Shown: in pieces, positions 1-8,577 of the stretch
Position numbering within the stretch: the stretch's first letter is position 1
Layout of the letters: each line of letters begins with the position of its first letter
Source of the DNA: an uncultured Alphaproteobacteria bacterium
Lineage (GTDB): Bacteria; Pseudomonadota; Alphaproteobacteria; HIMB59; GCA-002718135
Reading direction: 5' to 3'
Assembly (NCBI GenBank): GCA_902586695.1
Contig: CACIIL010000004.1
Coordinates: 1 to 62,323 of the forward strand
DNA: 62,323 nucleotides
Notes under the pieces: model-generated
The model's database searches: none
What the model was told of the DNA's origin: nothing
Seen by the model: only the letters and a program-made list of their open reading frames with translations
Position numbers and translations under genes: made by a program

Positions 1-477
1 ATGTATTCCTGTTTAATGATTTGGTTGCTTTTAGCATTAGTTTGTTATTTTGTTTTAAGTCGTACTCAAGCGGGAAATTGGATATATTCAACAGGAGGAA
101 ATCTAAGCGCAGCACAAGCTAATGGTGTTCCAACAAATAAAGTTAAAATTTCCTTATTCATGTTTACAGCTTTTTGTGCAACTATGTTTGCTGCTTGTCA
201 GGTTTTTGAAGTAAATACCGCTGATACAGCCAAAGGTAATTTGAAAGAATTGGAAGCAATCGCTGCGGCTGTAATAGGTGGAGTAGTACTTACAGGTGGC
301 TTTGGAACAATATTAGGAATAATTTTAGGAACAATAATTTTTGGAATTGCTAAAGAAGCGTTCTTTTATATTCCTGGAATTGATGGTTCTTTCTATAGAG
401 TATTCTTAGGTGCTGTTCTTGTTGGTGCAGCTTTGACAAATGAAAATATTAGAAAAAGAATAATTGGTAGTTTATAA
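1..477 (+). CDS. Sugar-type ABC transporter permease, C-terminal part
   Basis: This is the C-terminal part of an inner-membrane permease of the ribose/CUT2 class (BPD_transp_2 family). The gene is open at the window edge, so the ATG at base 1 is probably internal; family members are usually 300-350 residues and only 158 are seen. Visible are several hydrophobic segments, the cytoplasmic loop motif around GNWIYSTGGNLSAAQANGV (about residues 25-43), and the conserved ELEAIAAAVIGGVVLTGGFGT stretch (about 83-103, split here only by description) typical of RbsC/FrcC-like permeases. The stop codon overlaps the ATPase start by one base, so the two are translationally coupled. The substrate cannot be read from sequence; the neighbouring dehydrogenase suggests a sugar or polyol. 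Confidence 0.85.
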   Translation: MYSCLMIWLLLALVCYFVLSRTQAGNWIYSTGGNLSAAQANGVPTNKVKISLFMFTAFCATMFAACQVFEVNTADTAKGNLKELEAIAAAVIGGVVLTGGFGTILGIILGTIIFGIAKEAFFYIPGIDGSFYRVFLGAVLVGAALTNENIRKRIIGSL

Positions 478-1262
478 TGAGTGAATCAAACAAACCTCTT
501 ATTGAAATTAAAGATCTTGTAAAAAGATTCGGTAATTTTACTGCATTAAATGGTGTTTCTTTAGATGTATATCCAGGTGAAGTTCATGCTCTTTTAGGAG
601 ACAATGGTGCCGGAAAATCAACCTTAATAAAAGTACTAGCCGGAGTACACCCAGCTACCTCTGGATCAATAGTTATAGATGGTAAAGAGGGAAAATTTTC
701 TACCCCAAGACAAGCAACAGACGCCGGTATTGGCACAGTTTATCAAGATCTTGCCTTGAATGCCTTAACTTCAGTTACTAGAAATTTCTTTCTTGGAAGA
801 GAAATTAAAAAGGGACCGGGATCATTTGGTATTATGCAAATGAATGAAATGGATAAAATTACAATTGAGGAAATGGCCAAAATAGGAATAAATATTTCTG
901 ATCCCACACAGCCTGTTGGAACGATGTCAGGAGGTCAAAGACAAACTTTAGCAATTGCTAGAGCTATTTATTTTGGAGCAAAAATTTTAATTCTCGATGA
1001 ACCTACTTCAGCTCTTGGTCAAAAACAGCAAATGGAAGTTTTAAAAACAATTAAACGTGTTCAAAGACTTGGGCATATAGCGATTATTTTAATTACACAT
1101 AATGAAATTCATGCCAGATTAATTGCTGATCGTTATACTTTTTTAAGTTTAGGAGAAGTAATCGGCAAAGGTCTAGCTGAGGAGCTTGGTGGTGATGATA
1201 TTAAAAAGCTTATGGCTGGAGGTGCAGAAATAGGTGATTTAAGAGACGAGCTTGGAGCTTAA
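477..1262 (+). CDS. Sugar ABC transporter ATP-binding protein, single NBD (FrcA-like)
   Basis: Cytoplasmic ATPase that powers the upstream permease. At 261 residues it holds one nucleotide-binding domain: Walker A GDNGAGKST (41-49), Q-loop VYQD (88-91), signature SGGQRQ (151-156), Walker B LILDEP (171-176) and the switch histidine in LITHNE (H208). Most CUT2 ATPases such as RbsA carry two fused domains and are about 500 residues; the single-domain form resembles FrcA of the rhizobial fructose transporter, and would have to work as a homodimer. The start overlaps the permease stop by one base. The periplasmic binding protein gene should lie upstream, outside the window. Confidence 0.88.
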   Translation: MSESNKPLIEIKDLVKRFGNFTALNGVSLDVYPGEVHALLGDNGAGKSTLIKVLAGVHPATSGSIVIDGKEGKFSTPRQATDAGIGTVYQDLALNALTSVTRNFFLGREIKKGPGSFGIMQMNEMDKITIEEMAKIGINISDPTQPVGTMSGGQRQTLAIARAIYFGAKILILDEPTSALGQKQQMEVLKTIKRVQRLGHIAIILITHNEIHARLIADRYTFLSLGEVIGKGLAEELGGDDIKKLMAGGAEIGDLRDELGA

Positions 1263-1312
1263 CATAGATTCTTATTGACTAAATATTCTACCTATATCAA
1301 AATACCATTTAA

Positions 1313-2161
1313 ATGTTGGAAATAAATAAGCCTTTATCAGATTATAAAAAAGTTTTGGATGAACTGCTTTTTGGAAGTGGTGTTGTGTTGTTTAAAAAAG
1401 TTTTTGATCTTAATAAAATTAATGAAGCCAGAGACATTGTTAATAAATTTGCAGAAAATCAAGATCAAAAAGAATCACATTTTAATTCAGAGGCAGAAGC
1501 TTCTGGTAAAATTCATTTACAGCAAAGAGTCTGGAATTTATTTGGCAAAGGTCAAGTATTCAGTGATTTAATTACTAATGACATTATTTTTAATGTAATA
1601 TCTAAATTATTAGGTACAGAATTTTTTTGCGGATCATATTGTGCGAGCCGTTTACTCCCAGGCTCTCTAGGTCAAGAATTACATCTTGATTATCCATATT
1701 GGGATTTTTATAAAAGTGAAACATTCCCAATTGGATTAAATAGCTCTTTTGCTCAAAATTGCCAAGTAACTATACCTCTTGATATTTGCTCAAAAGAATC
1801 TGGAGCCACAGCTTATATACCTGGATCACAAAAAAATCTTCATTACCCAACACAAAAAGATGATTTAACAAATAAGCAACAAATGATTGCTGAACCCGGA
1901 GATTTAGTCTTTTTTAATGGAAATTGTTGGCATGGAGCCTCTCCTAATAATTCAGATTATCAGAGAGCAGCTCTACTGATAGAATTTCTTCCTAAATACA
2001 TAAAGCCAGTTGAGGATTTGGTTTCATACTTAGATAAAGATTTTAAAGATAATAGTTCTGATAGAGTTAGGCAGTTATTAGGTTTAAATTATGAATATCC
2101 TAAAATTATGGATTCAAGTAAAAAACTCAATAATATTGGCATCGGTTATAAAACAAAATAA
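1313..2161 (+). CDS. Phytanoyl-CoA dioxygenase (PhyH) family protein
   Basis: A 282-residue protein of the Fe(II)/2-oxoglutarate-dependent PhyH family. The iron-binding facial triad is visible as H124-x-D126 in ELHLDYPYWD and a distal histidine (H207) in NCWHGAS, followed by an arginine (in YQRAALL) positioned to bind 2-oxoglutarate. Members hydroxylate very varied small molecules, so the substrate is unknown. It lies 50 bp behind the ABC ATPase and 54 bp before a Gfo/Idh/MocA dehydrogenase on the same strand; the group looks like one uptake and oxidation unit for a sugar-like or osmolyte-like compound. That grouping is inference. Confidence 0.8.
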   Translation: MLEINKPLSDYKKVLDELLFGSGVVLFKKVFDLNKINEARDIVNKFAENQDQKESHFNSEAEASGKIHLQQRVWNLFGKGQVFSDLITNDIIFNVISKLLGTEFFCGSYCASRLLPGSLGQELHLDYPYWDFYKSETFPIGLNSSFAQNCQVTIPLDICSKESGATAYIPGSQKNLHYPTQKDDLTNKQQMIAEPGDLVFFNGNCWHGASPNNSDYQRAALLIEFLPKYIKPVEDLVSYLDKDFKDNSSDRVRQLLGLNYEYPKIMDSSKKLNNIGIGYKTK

Positions 2162-2215
2162 TTAGTATTTTTTTTATAATTTATCTTTATAAAATTATTT
2201 GTTTTTGGAATATTT

Positions 2216-3361
2216 ATGAAAAATATTGGATTATTAGGATGTGGTCATATATCTGAAACTTATTTTAGAAGTCGTCAATATTTTAATAATATAAATATTA
2301 CTGCATGTGCAGATCTTAATTTAGAAGCAGCAAAAAAATGTGCAGATGAATATAATATAATTGTAAAAAATGTTGATGATCTTTTAGCTGACAAAACCAT
2401 TGATGTTATACTAAATCTTACCAATCCAACTGCACATTATAAAACTATAAAAAATACTCTCCTTGCAGGAAAACACTCTTATTGTGAAAAACCACTATCA
2501 ATTCAATTTGATCAAGGAAAAGAATTGATTGAATTAGCAAAATCAAAAAATTTATATTTAGGTAACGCACCTGATACTTTTCTAGGTGGAGGTGGTCAAT
2601 TAACAAAACAAATTATTGATAGTGGAGAAGTTGGAGATATTAAATTAGGCAATTTTACTTTTGCCTTTCCAGGAGTTCAATCTTGGCACCCAAACCCTGA
2701 ACCATGGTTTGTTGAAGGAGGAGGACCAATATTAGATATGGGACCTTATTATTATACAATGCTTGTAAATTTCCTTGGGCCAGCAAAATCAATAAAAGCA
2801 ATTGCATCTAAGGTTAGTGAGTTTAGAAAAATTGGAGAAGGACCTAGGAAAGGTTTAGAATTCAAAGTAGAAATTCCTACATCATATTATATTGTCATAG
2901 AGTTTGAAAATAAAGCTGTTATTCAAGGTTTTTTATCATTTGATGTAATTAATCATCAATCTAATTTTATAGATCTTTATGGCACCAAAGGCTCAATTAT
3001 TGGACCAGATCCAAATATGTTTGGAGGACCTATCAAAGTATCACTTGCAGAAGGAGGTGCATGGAAAGAATATAGTACAGAAGAAATGAAATTAGGAAAA
3101 ACAAATATATTTAATAAAAGTGGAAGATCAAACGAAGCTCCAAGAAATGCTAATTATAGAGGAGTGGGCTTATCTGATATGCTTTATTGCATTGATAATA
3201 ATTTAGAACATCGTTGTAATGGGGAATTAGTTTTACACGTTTTAGATATGCTTGATACTACTATTAAATCTGCAGAACAGTCTAAAACATTACAACTTAG
3301 AACTACTTGTAATAAAACAAAATTGTTTAATGAAAGAGATATAAATCTAATTACAAATTAA
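2216..3361 (+). CDS. Gfo/Idh/MocA family NAD(P)-dependent oxidoreductase
   Basis: A 381-residue dehydrogenase of the family that oxidises sugars, inositols and related polyols. The N-terminal Rossmann fold has GLLGCGHIS (5-13), the family motif CEKPLS (90-95) carries the catalytic lysine (K92), and the C-terminal alpha/beta domain contains GGGPILDMGPYYYTML with the conserved aspartate that normally helps bind substrate. The length is normal. It sits with a CUT2-type transporter and a PhyH dioxygenase, which fits sugar or polyol catabolism, but the exact substrate is not visible. Its stop lies two bases from the stop of the convergent glyoxalase gene. Confidence 0.85.
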   Translation: MKNIGLLGCGHISETYFRSRQYFNNINITACADLNLEAAKKCADEYNIIVKNVDDLLADKTIDVILNLTNPTAHYKTIKNTLLAGKHSYCEKPLSIQFDQGKELIELAKSKNLYLGNAPDTFLGGGGQLTKQIIDSGEVGDIKLGNFTFAFPGVQSWHPNPEPWFVEGGGPILDMGPYYYTMLVNFLGPAKSIKAIASKVSEFRKIGEGPRKGLEFKVEIPTSYYIVIEFENKAVIQGFLSFDVINHQSNFIDLYGTKGSIIGPDPNMFGGPIKVSLAEGGAWKEYSTEEMKLGKTNIFNKSGRSNEAPRNANYRGVGLSDMLYCIDNNLEHRCNGELVLHVLDMLDTTIKSAEQSKTLQLRTTCNKTKLFNERDINLITN

Positions 3362-3363
3362 TT

Positions 3364-3789
3364 TTACCAAGTTCCTGAATTTTTCATTGAAAACCAAGGT
3401 TCTTTATTTGGTAAAGATTCCCCCTCTTGAAGAATTTCAATAGAAATACCATCAGGTGATTTTACAAAAGCCATATGTCCATCACGAGGGGGTCGATTGA
3501 TTGTTACACCACTTTTCATTAAGTTATTACAAACTTCATAAATATTTTTTACACTATAAGCTAAATGTCCAAAATTTCTTCCACCTGTATATTCTTCAGG
3601 ATCCCAATTATAGGTTAACTCAAGTAGACCAGTTTTTTCATTACTGTTTTCAGCTGCAAGAAATATAAGAGTAAATCTTCCTTTTTCATTTTCAACTCTT
3701 TTAACCTCTTTTAATCCCAACTTTGTACAATAAAAGTCAAGAGAAGCTTCGATATCTTTAACTCTAACCATTGTATGTAAATATTTCAT
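3364..3789 (-). CDS. gloA: Glyoxalase I (lactoylglutathione lyase)
   Basis: A 141-residue cytoplasmic metalloenzyme that isomerises the methylglyoxal-glutathione hemithioacetal to S-lactoylglutathione. The two beta-alpha-beta-beta-beta modules are recognisable with the four metal ligands H5 (KYLHTMVRV), E57 (LLELTYNW), H75 (FGHLAYSV) and E118 (ISIEILQ). Length and start match bacterial GloA. The gene is convergent with the Gfo/Idh gene and divergent from ribF, sharing a roughly 100-bp spacer with it. Assignment to the glyoxalase superfamily is secure; GloA over other members rests on the overall motif pattern. Confidence 0.88.
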   Translation of the reverse strand: MKYLHTMVRVKDIEASLDFYCTKLGLKEVKRVENEKGRFTLIFLAAENSNEKTGLLELTYNWDPEEYTGGRNFGHLAYSVKNIYEVCNNLMKSGVTINRPPRDGHMAFVKSPDGISIEILQEGESLPNKEPWFSMKNSGTW

Positions 3790-3890
3790 ATTAATTTATT
3801 ATAATTTATATTAATAAAAGTCAGCTAAAAAAATTAAACTATTGAGGTATTTAGTTCTAATAAATGATAGTAAAATAAACATTCAAAATT

Positions 3891-4820
3891 GTGAAAGTAT
3901 ACAATCTAAATACAAAAAGTAATTTTAATCAAAAAAATTTATGCATAACTATAGGTAATTTTGATGGTCTGCATATTGGTCATCAATCTGTAATTCATAG
4001 ACTAAATCAAGAGGCTAAAAAATCTAATTTACAATCTACTATTATGAGCTTTACTCCTCACCCAAAAATATTTTTTTCTCAATCAACAAAATTATTTAAT
4101 ATTAATACTAAGCATGAAAAATTAAATATACTTAAAGATATGGGAATACATATATACGTAGATTTTGAATTTGATAATGAACTTGCTAATTTATCAGCTA
4201 ATGATTTTATTTTAAAAATAATCATAGAAAAATTAAATGTAAAAAAAATAGTTATTGGTTCTGATTTTAAATTTGGGAAAGAAAGAAAAGGAAATTTGGA
4301 AACATTAAGAGAATTATCTTTAACTTTAGATTTTGATTTAGTGGTAATTGATATTTTAAACATAAATAGTACTGAAAAAAAATTTTCCTCATCTTATATT
4401 AGAGATTTGATTACCAATGGGAATTTTGAAAATGTTTCTAAAATGCTTGGAAGAAATTGGAGTATGGTTGGTGAGGTCATAAAAGGAGATCAAAAAGCAA
4501 GAAAAATAAATTTTCCTACAGCAAATATAAAACCAAATAATAAAATATTACCAAAAAAAGGAGTTTATTGTGTTGCAGCTTTAATTGATTCCAAAGTCTA
4601 CAAGGCAATATCTAATATTGGATATAGACCAACTGTAGATGGTTCAGTGCTTTTATTGGAAACTCATTTGTTTGAATTTAATCATGATATTTATGGTAAA
4701 GAATTGACTGTTGAATTTCTAGCATTTATTAGGGCTGAAAAAAAGTTTGATAACTTTCAAGAATTAACTAAACAAATACAAAAAGATATAAAAACAGCAA
4801 AAATTTATCATCAAATTTAA
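3891..4820 (+). CDS. ribF: Bifunctional riboflavin kinase / FAD synthetase
   Basis: A 309-residue enzyme that phosphorylates riboflavin to FMN and adenylylates FMN to FAD. The N-terminal FAD synthetase domain shows ITIGNFDGLHIGHQ (19-32), a nucleotidyltransferase HxGH-type motif, and FSSSYIRDLI in the place of the usual ISSTxIR motif. The C-terminal riboflavin kinase domain shows GEVIKGDQKARKINFPTANI. A GTG start at 3891 is used; no ATG lies at a suitable place. The stop overlaps the ileS start by one base, and ribF-ileS-lspA is a common bacterial gene order. Confidence 0.93.
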   Translation: MKVYNLNTKSNFNQKNLCITIGNFDGLHIGHQSVIHRLNQEAKKSNLQSTIMSFTPHPKIFFSQSTKLFNINTKHEKLNILKDMGIHIYVDFEFDNELANLSANDFILKIIIEKLNVKKIVIGSDFKFGKERKGNLETLRELSLTLDFDLVVIDILNINSTEKKFSSSYIRDLITNGNFENVSKMLGRNWSMVGEVIKGDQKARKINFPTANIKPNNKILPKKGVYCVAALIDSKVYKAISNIGYRPTVDGSVLLLETHLFEFNHDIYGKELTVEFLAFIRAEKKFDNFQELTKQIQKDIKTAKIYHQI

Positions 4821-7594
4821 TGGAATATAAAAATACAATTTTTTTACCTAAAACATCTTTTGAGATGCGTGCTAATTTACCAACAAAAGAACCTAAGATT
4901 TTAGACGACTGGGACAAACAAAAGATTTTTTATAAGTTAAGGGAAAAATCAAAAGGAAGAGAGAAGTTTGTTCTTCACGATGGGCCGCCATATGCAAATG
5001 GTCATATTCATATGGGAACAGCACTAAATAAAATTTTAAAAGATGTAATTGTAAGAACTCAGCAAATGGCTGGAAAAGATTCAGTATATGTTCCAGGCTG
5101 GGATTGTCATGGTCTTCCAATTGAATGGAAAATAGAAGAGGGATATAGAAAAAAAGGGAAAAATAAAGACGATGTTCCTATTGTTCAATTTAGACAAGAA
5201 TGTAGAGAATTTGCAGAAAAGTGGATAGAAATTCAAAAAAAAGAATTTAGAAGATTAGGTGTAGAGGGGGATTGGGAAGATCCATATCTTACAATGTCTA
5301 ATAAAGCAGAGGCTCAAATTGTTCGTGAACTTGGAAAATTTTTAATAGATGAAAGCTTATATAAAGGGGCTAAGCCTGTCCTATGGTCTGTAGTTGAAAA
5401 AACTGCTTTGGCAGATGCAGAAGTCGAGTATGAAGATCATACTTCAAATACTATTTACGTAAAATTTTTAATTATTAATTCTTCTGATAAGGATCTTGAG
5501 GGAGCCAATATAGTAATTTGGACAACAACTCCATGGACAATCCCTGGAAATAGAGCATTAGCTTTTGGTAAAGATTTAAAATATTCTTTGATTGAAGTCG
5601 AGTCTATTTCAGATGGTTCTCTTGCAAGAGTCGGAGATAAACTTATTTTTGCTGAGGACTTAGTAAAAACAGTTATTAATGAGATTGGTATAACGGCATA
5701 TAAAAATTTAAAAACTTTTAATGGAGAAATTTTATCTGATTGTATTTGTGAACATCCATTTAAAAACATTGGATATGATTTTGAAGTAAAGCCATTTCAT
5801 GGAGATTTTGTTAATTTAGAACAAGGCACTGGTATTGTACATATTGCTCCAGGTCATGGTGATGATGATTATAATTTAGGTATAAAAAATGGTGTAGATA
5901 TTATTCAAACAGTTCAAGATGATGGAAAATTCAATCATCATGCAAAAGGCTTTGAAGATGAACATATTTATAAAGTTGATGATAAGATTGCTGAAAAACT
6001 AAATGAATTTTCTAAACTATTATTTAAAGGAACACTTCGTCATAGTTACCCTCATTCATGGCGATCAAAAGCACCACTAATTTATAGAAACACTCCACAG
6101 TGGTTTATATCAATGGAAAAAAATAATTTAAGAGATATTGCTCTTAAATCAATTGATGAAACTACTTTTTATCCTCCTCAGGGCCAAACCCGTTTACGCT
6201 CAATGATTGAGACAAGGCCTGATTGGTGTATTTCTAGACAAAGAGTATGGGGGGTTCCATTACCACTTTTTGTAAGCAAGAAAACAGGAAAACCTTTGAG
6301 AGATTTAGAAGTAGTTGATAGGATAGCTGAAATTTATGAAAAAGAAGGAAGTGACACGTGGTTTACAGAAGATCCTCAGAGATTTCTTGGAGAAAAATAT
6401 TCAATAGAAGACTATGAGCAAGTCAAAGATGTTGTAGAAGTATGGTTTGACAGTGGCTCAACACATGCTTTTTGTTTGGAAAAGAGAGAAGATCTTATAT
6501 GGCCAGCCTCAATGTATCTAGAAGGTAGCGACCAACACCGTGGTTGGTTTCATTCATCGTTATTAGAATCTTCTGGTACTAGAGGAAGAGCACCATATGA
6601 AAGTGTTTTAACTCATGGATTTGTCGTTGATGGCAAAGGTAGAAAAATGTCAAAGTCATTAGGAAATGTAATTTCTCCAGATGATATTTTAAAAAAATAT
6701 GGTGTTGATATTTTACGATTATGGGTTGTGGCTTCTGATTATTATGATGATTTAAAATTAGATAATGCAATTTTACAATCACAAACAGATTCTTATAGAA
6801 GAATTAGAAATACATTTCGTTATCTAATAGGCAATCTTTATGGTTTTAGTAATGATGAAAAAATTAGTGAAGTAGAATTTCCTGATTTAGAAAAATTTAT
6901 TTTACATAGATTGTGGGAAATAGATCAAATAATCTTGGACTGTGTCAAAAGTTTTAATTTTCACTTAATGTTTACTACTTTATTGAATTTTTGCTCTAAT
7001 GATCTGTCTGCATTTTATTTTGATATTCGCAAAGATATTATTTATTGTGATGGAAAAAAATCTAAAGAAAGAAGATCAGCAAGAACTCTTTTAGATATTA
7101 TATTTAACTATCTTGTAAGATGGCTTGCCCCATCCCTATCTTTCACAACCGAAGAAGCATGGAAAGCAAGAGATAATCTTACTAGTATACATTTAGAAGA
7201 TTTCTTAAACACCCCTGATGATTATAAAAATTCCAATATAAATGATACATGGACTATTCTTAAACAAATTCGAAAAGTAATAACAGGTGCTTTAGAGAAA
7301 AAAAGGGCTGAAAAAATAATTGGATCCAGTTTAGAAGCGCATATTGATATTTATCTTGAAAAATCAATTTTAGAAAAAGTCAAAAACTATCAAATGGATG
7401 AGATTAGTATTACCTCATCATTCTCCTTTCATGAATTAAAAAATAATACTGGAGGATTTTCTCTTGAAGATGTAAAAAATGTAGAAATAGTAGTATCAAA
7501 AACAAGTGGAAAAAAATGTCAGAGATGTTGGAAATATAAAGATAAATTAATTCGTGATGAAATATGTGATCGTTGCGAAGATGCAATTTCATAG
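4820..7594 (+). CDS. ileS: Isoleucyl-tRNA synthetase
   Basis: A 924-residue class I aminoacyl-tRNA synthetase that charges tRNA-Ile and edits valine. The HIGH motif appears as HIHM (62-65) in GPPYANGHIHMGTALN and the KMSKS motif in GRKMSKSLGN (about residue 608). The editing domain carries IVIWTTTPWTIPGNRAL, and a C-terminal zinc site is seen as CQRCWK followed by CDRCED. The length is normal for bacterial IleS with the zinc tail. The start overlaps the ribF stop by one base and the 3' end overlaps the best lspA start by 14 bp, so these genes form one operon. Confidence 0.97.
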   Translation: MEYKNTIFLPKTSFEMRANLPTKEPKILDDWDKQKIFYKLREKSKGREKFVLHDGPPYANGHIHMGTALNKILKDVIVRTQQMAGKDSVYVPGWDCHGLPIEWKIEEGYRKKGKNKDDVPIVQFRQECREFAEKWIEIQKKEFRRLGVEGDWEDPYLTMSNKAEAQIVRELGKFLIDESLYKGAKPVLWSVVEKTALADAEVEYEDHTSNTIYVKFLIINSSDKDLEGANIVIWTTTPWTIPGNRALAFGKDLKYSLIEVESISDGSLARVGDKLIFAEDLVKTVINEIGITAYKNLKTFNGEILSDCICEHPFKNIGYDFEVKPFHGDFVNLEQGTGIVHIAPGHGDDDYNLGIKNGVDIIQTVQDDGKFNHHAKGFEDEHIYKVDDKIAEKLNEFSKLLFKGTLRHSYPHSWRSKAPLIYRNTPQWFISMEKNNLRDIALKSIDETTFYPPQGQTRLRSMIETRPDWCISRQRVWGVPLPLFVSKKTGKPLRDLEVVDRIAEIYEKEGSDTWFTEDPQRFLGEKYSIEDYEQVKDVVEVWFDSGSTHAFCLEKREDLIWPASMYLEGSDQHRGWFHSSLLESSGTRGRAPYESVLTHGFVVDGKGRKMSKSLGNVISPDDILKKYGVDILRLWVVASDYYDDLKLDNAILQSQTDSYRRIRNTFRYLIGNLYGFSNDEKISEVEFPDLEKFILHRLWEIDQIILDCVKSFNFHLMFTTLLNFCSNDLSAFYFDIRKDIIYCDGKKSKERRSARTLLDIIFNYLVRWLAPSLSFTTEEAWKARDNLTSIHLEDFLNTPDDYKNSNINDTWTILKQIRKVITGALEKKRAEKIIGSSLEAHIDIYLEKSILEKVKNYQMDEISITSSFSFHELKNNTGGFSLEDVKNVEIVVSKTSGKKCQRCWKYKDKLIRDEICDRCEDAIS

Positions 7595-8060
7595 GCTATT
7601 AGTTTTGCAAAAAATTATAATTTTTTTATTTTTAGTTTTAGTTGATTTATTATCAAAATATTTTGTATTTAATTATATAGATTTAAATAGATTCATTAAA
7701 ATTACTTCTTTTCTTGATATTACACATATTCATAATTTTGGAGTATCATTCGGTTTATTTGCAGGAACAATTCCTGCACTAATTTTAATTATTATAGGTT
7801 TGATTGTAGTTTGTTTTATTGTTTATCTTTTATTTAATTCAAAAGATAATATCGAATATTGGGCTTTATTTATTATTATTTGTGGTGCATTTGGTAATAT
7901 TATAGACAGAACTATAAATGGATACGTTATAGATTTTATTTATTTTCACCTTAATCAATTTTATTGGCCTGCTTTTAATTTTGCTGATATTTATATCTCT
8001 ATTGGTATAATAATGATAATATTCAATATGTTAAAAAAAATAAATTTTAATCTAAAATGA
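7581..8060 (+). CDS. lspA: Prolipoprotein signal peptidase II
   Basis: Inner-membrane aspartyl protease that removes the signal peptide from diacylglyceryl-modified prolipoproteins. About 160 residues with four hydrophobic segments. The two catalytic aspartates lie in NIIDRTINGYVIDFI and FNFADIYISIG, and HIHNFGVSFGLF matches the conserved NxGxAFG region. An upstream in-frame ATG exists at 7554, but the start at 7581 gives the usual N-terminus and a shorter overlap with ileS. The next gene, a lipoprotein, overlaps by four bases (ATGA), so the processing enzyme and a likely substrate are made together. Confidence 0.92.
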   Translation: MQFHRLLVLQKIIIFLFLVLVDLLSKYFVFNYIDLNRFIKITSFLDITHIHNFGVSFGLFAGTIPALILIIIGLIVVCFIVYLLFNSKDNIEYWALFIIICGAFGNIIDRTINGYVIDFIYFHLNQFYWPAFNFADIYISIGIIMIIFNMLKKINFNLK

Positions 8061-8569
8061 AAAAAATTTTAATTATTTATTTCTTTATTTCTATATTTAC
8101 TCTTTCTTGTTCACAAATTAGGGAAAGCGCAGGTGTTAATAGAAAAAACATTGATGAATTCAAAGTAATTGAAAGCCCACCTCTTGTGATACCTCCAAAC
8201 TTTAATTTATTGCCTCCTGAGCAACTTTCAGAAAAAAATATAAATAATATTGAAAGTGATTTAGCAAAAGAAATTCTTTTTGGTCTTGAGGATAATGATT
8301 CAAAAAGTAATGTTGAATTATCAACTATGGAAAATATTTTAAATCAAACTGAAGCAAGTTCATTTGATGATAGTATAAGAGTTGAAATTGATGAAATTTT
8401 TGCATCGGAAAAAGAGATAAATTCAAAAAAATTTAACAACGATGAAGAGATTAGTAATTCAATTTTAGAGTCTGAAATTAAAAGGAATAAATTATTAAAT
8501 AATAATGATTCAAGTAAAGAAATTCCTAAAGAAAAAAATAAAAAGAAAAAAAGATTTTTCTTTTTTTAA
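8057..8569 (+). CDS. DUF3035 / BamF-like outer-membrane lipoprotein
   Basis: A 170-residue lipoprotein with signal peptide and lipobox ending at the cysteine in LFTLSC-like sequence (FTLSCSQ, C18). The motif NRKNIDEFKVIESPPLVIPP matches the RxPDEFxVxxRxPLxxPPxF pattern of the alphaproteobacterial DUF3035 family, described as BamF in the beta-barrel assembly complex; this link is from memory and moderate. After the motif the protein is acidic and probably disordered, ending in a lysine-rich stretch and four phenylalanines. It follows lspA with a four-base ATGA overlap, the position this family often holds in alphaproteobacteria. Confidence 0.7.
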   Translation: MKKILIIYFFISIFTLSCSQIRESAGVNRKNIDEFKVIESPPLVIPPNFNLLPPEQLSEKNINNIESDLAKEILFGLEDNDSKSNVELSTMENILNQTEASSFDDSIRVEIDEIFASEKEINSKKFNNDEEISNSILESEIKRNKLLNNNDSSKEIPKEKNKKKKRFFFF

Positions 8570-8577
8570 AATTGTAG

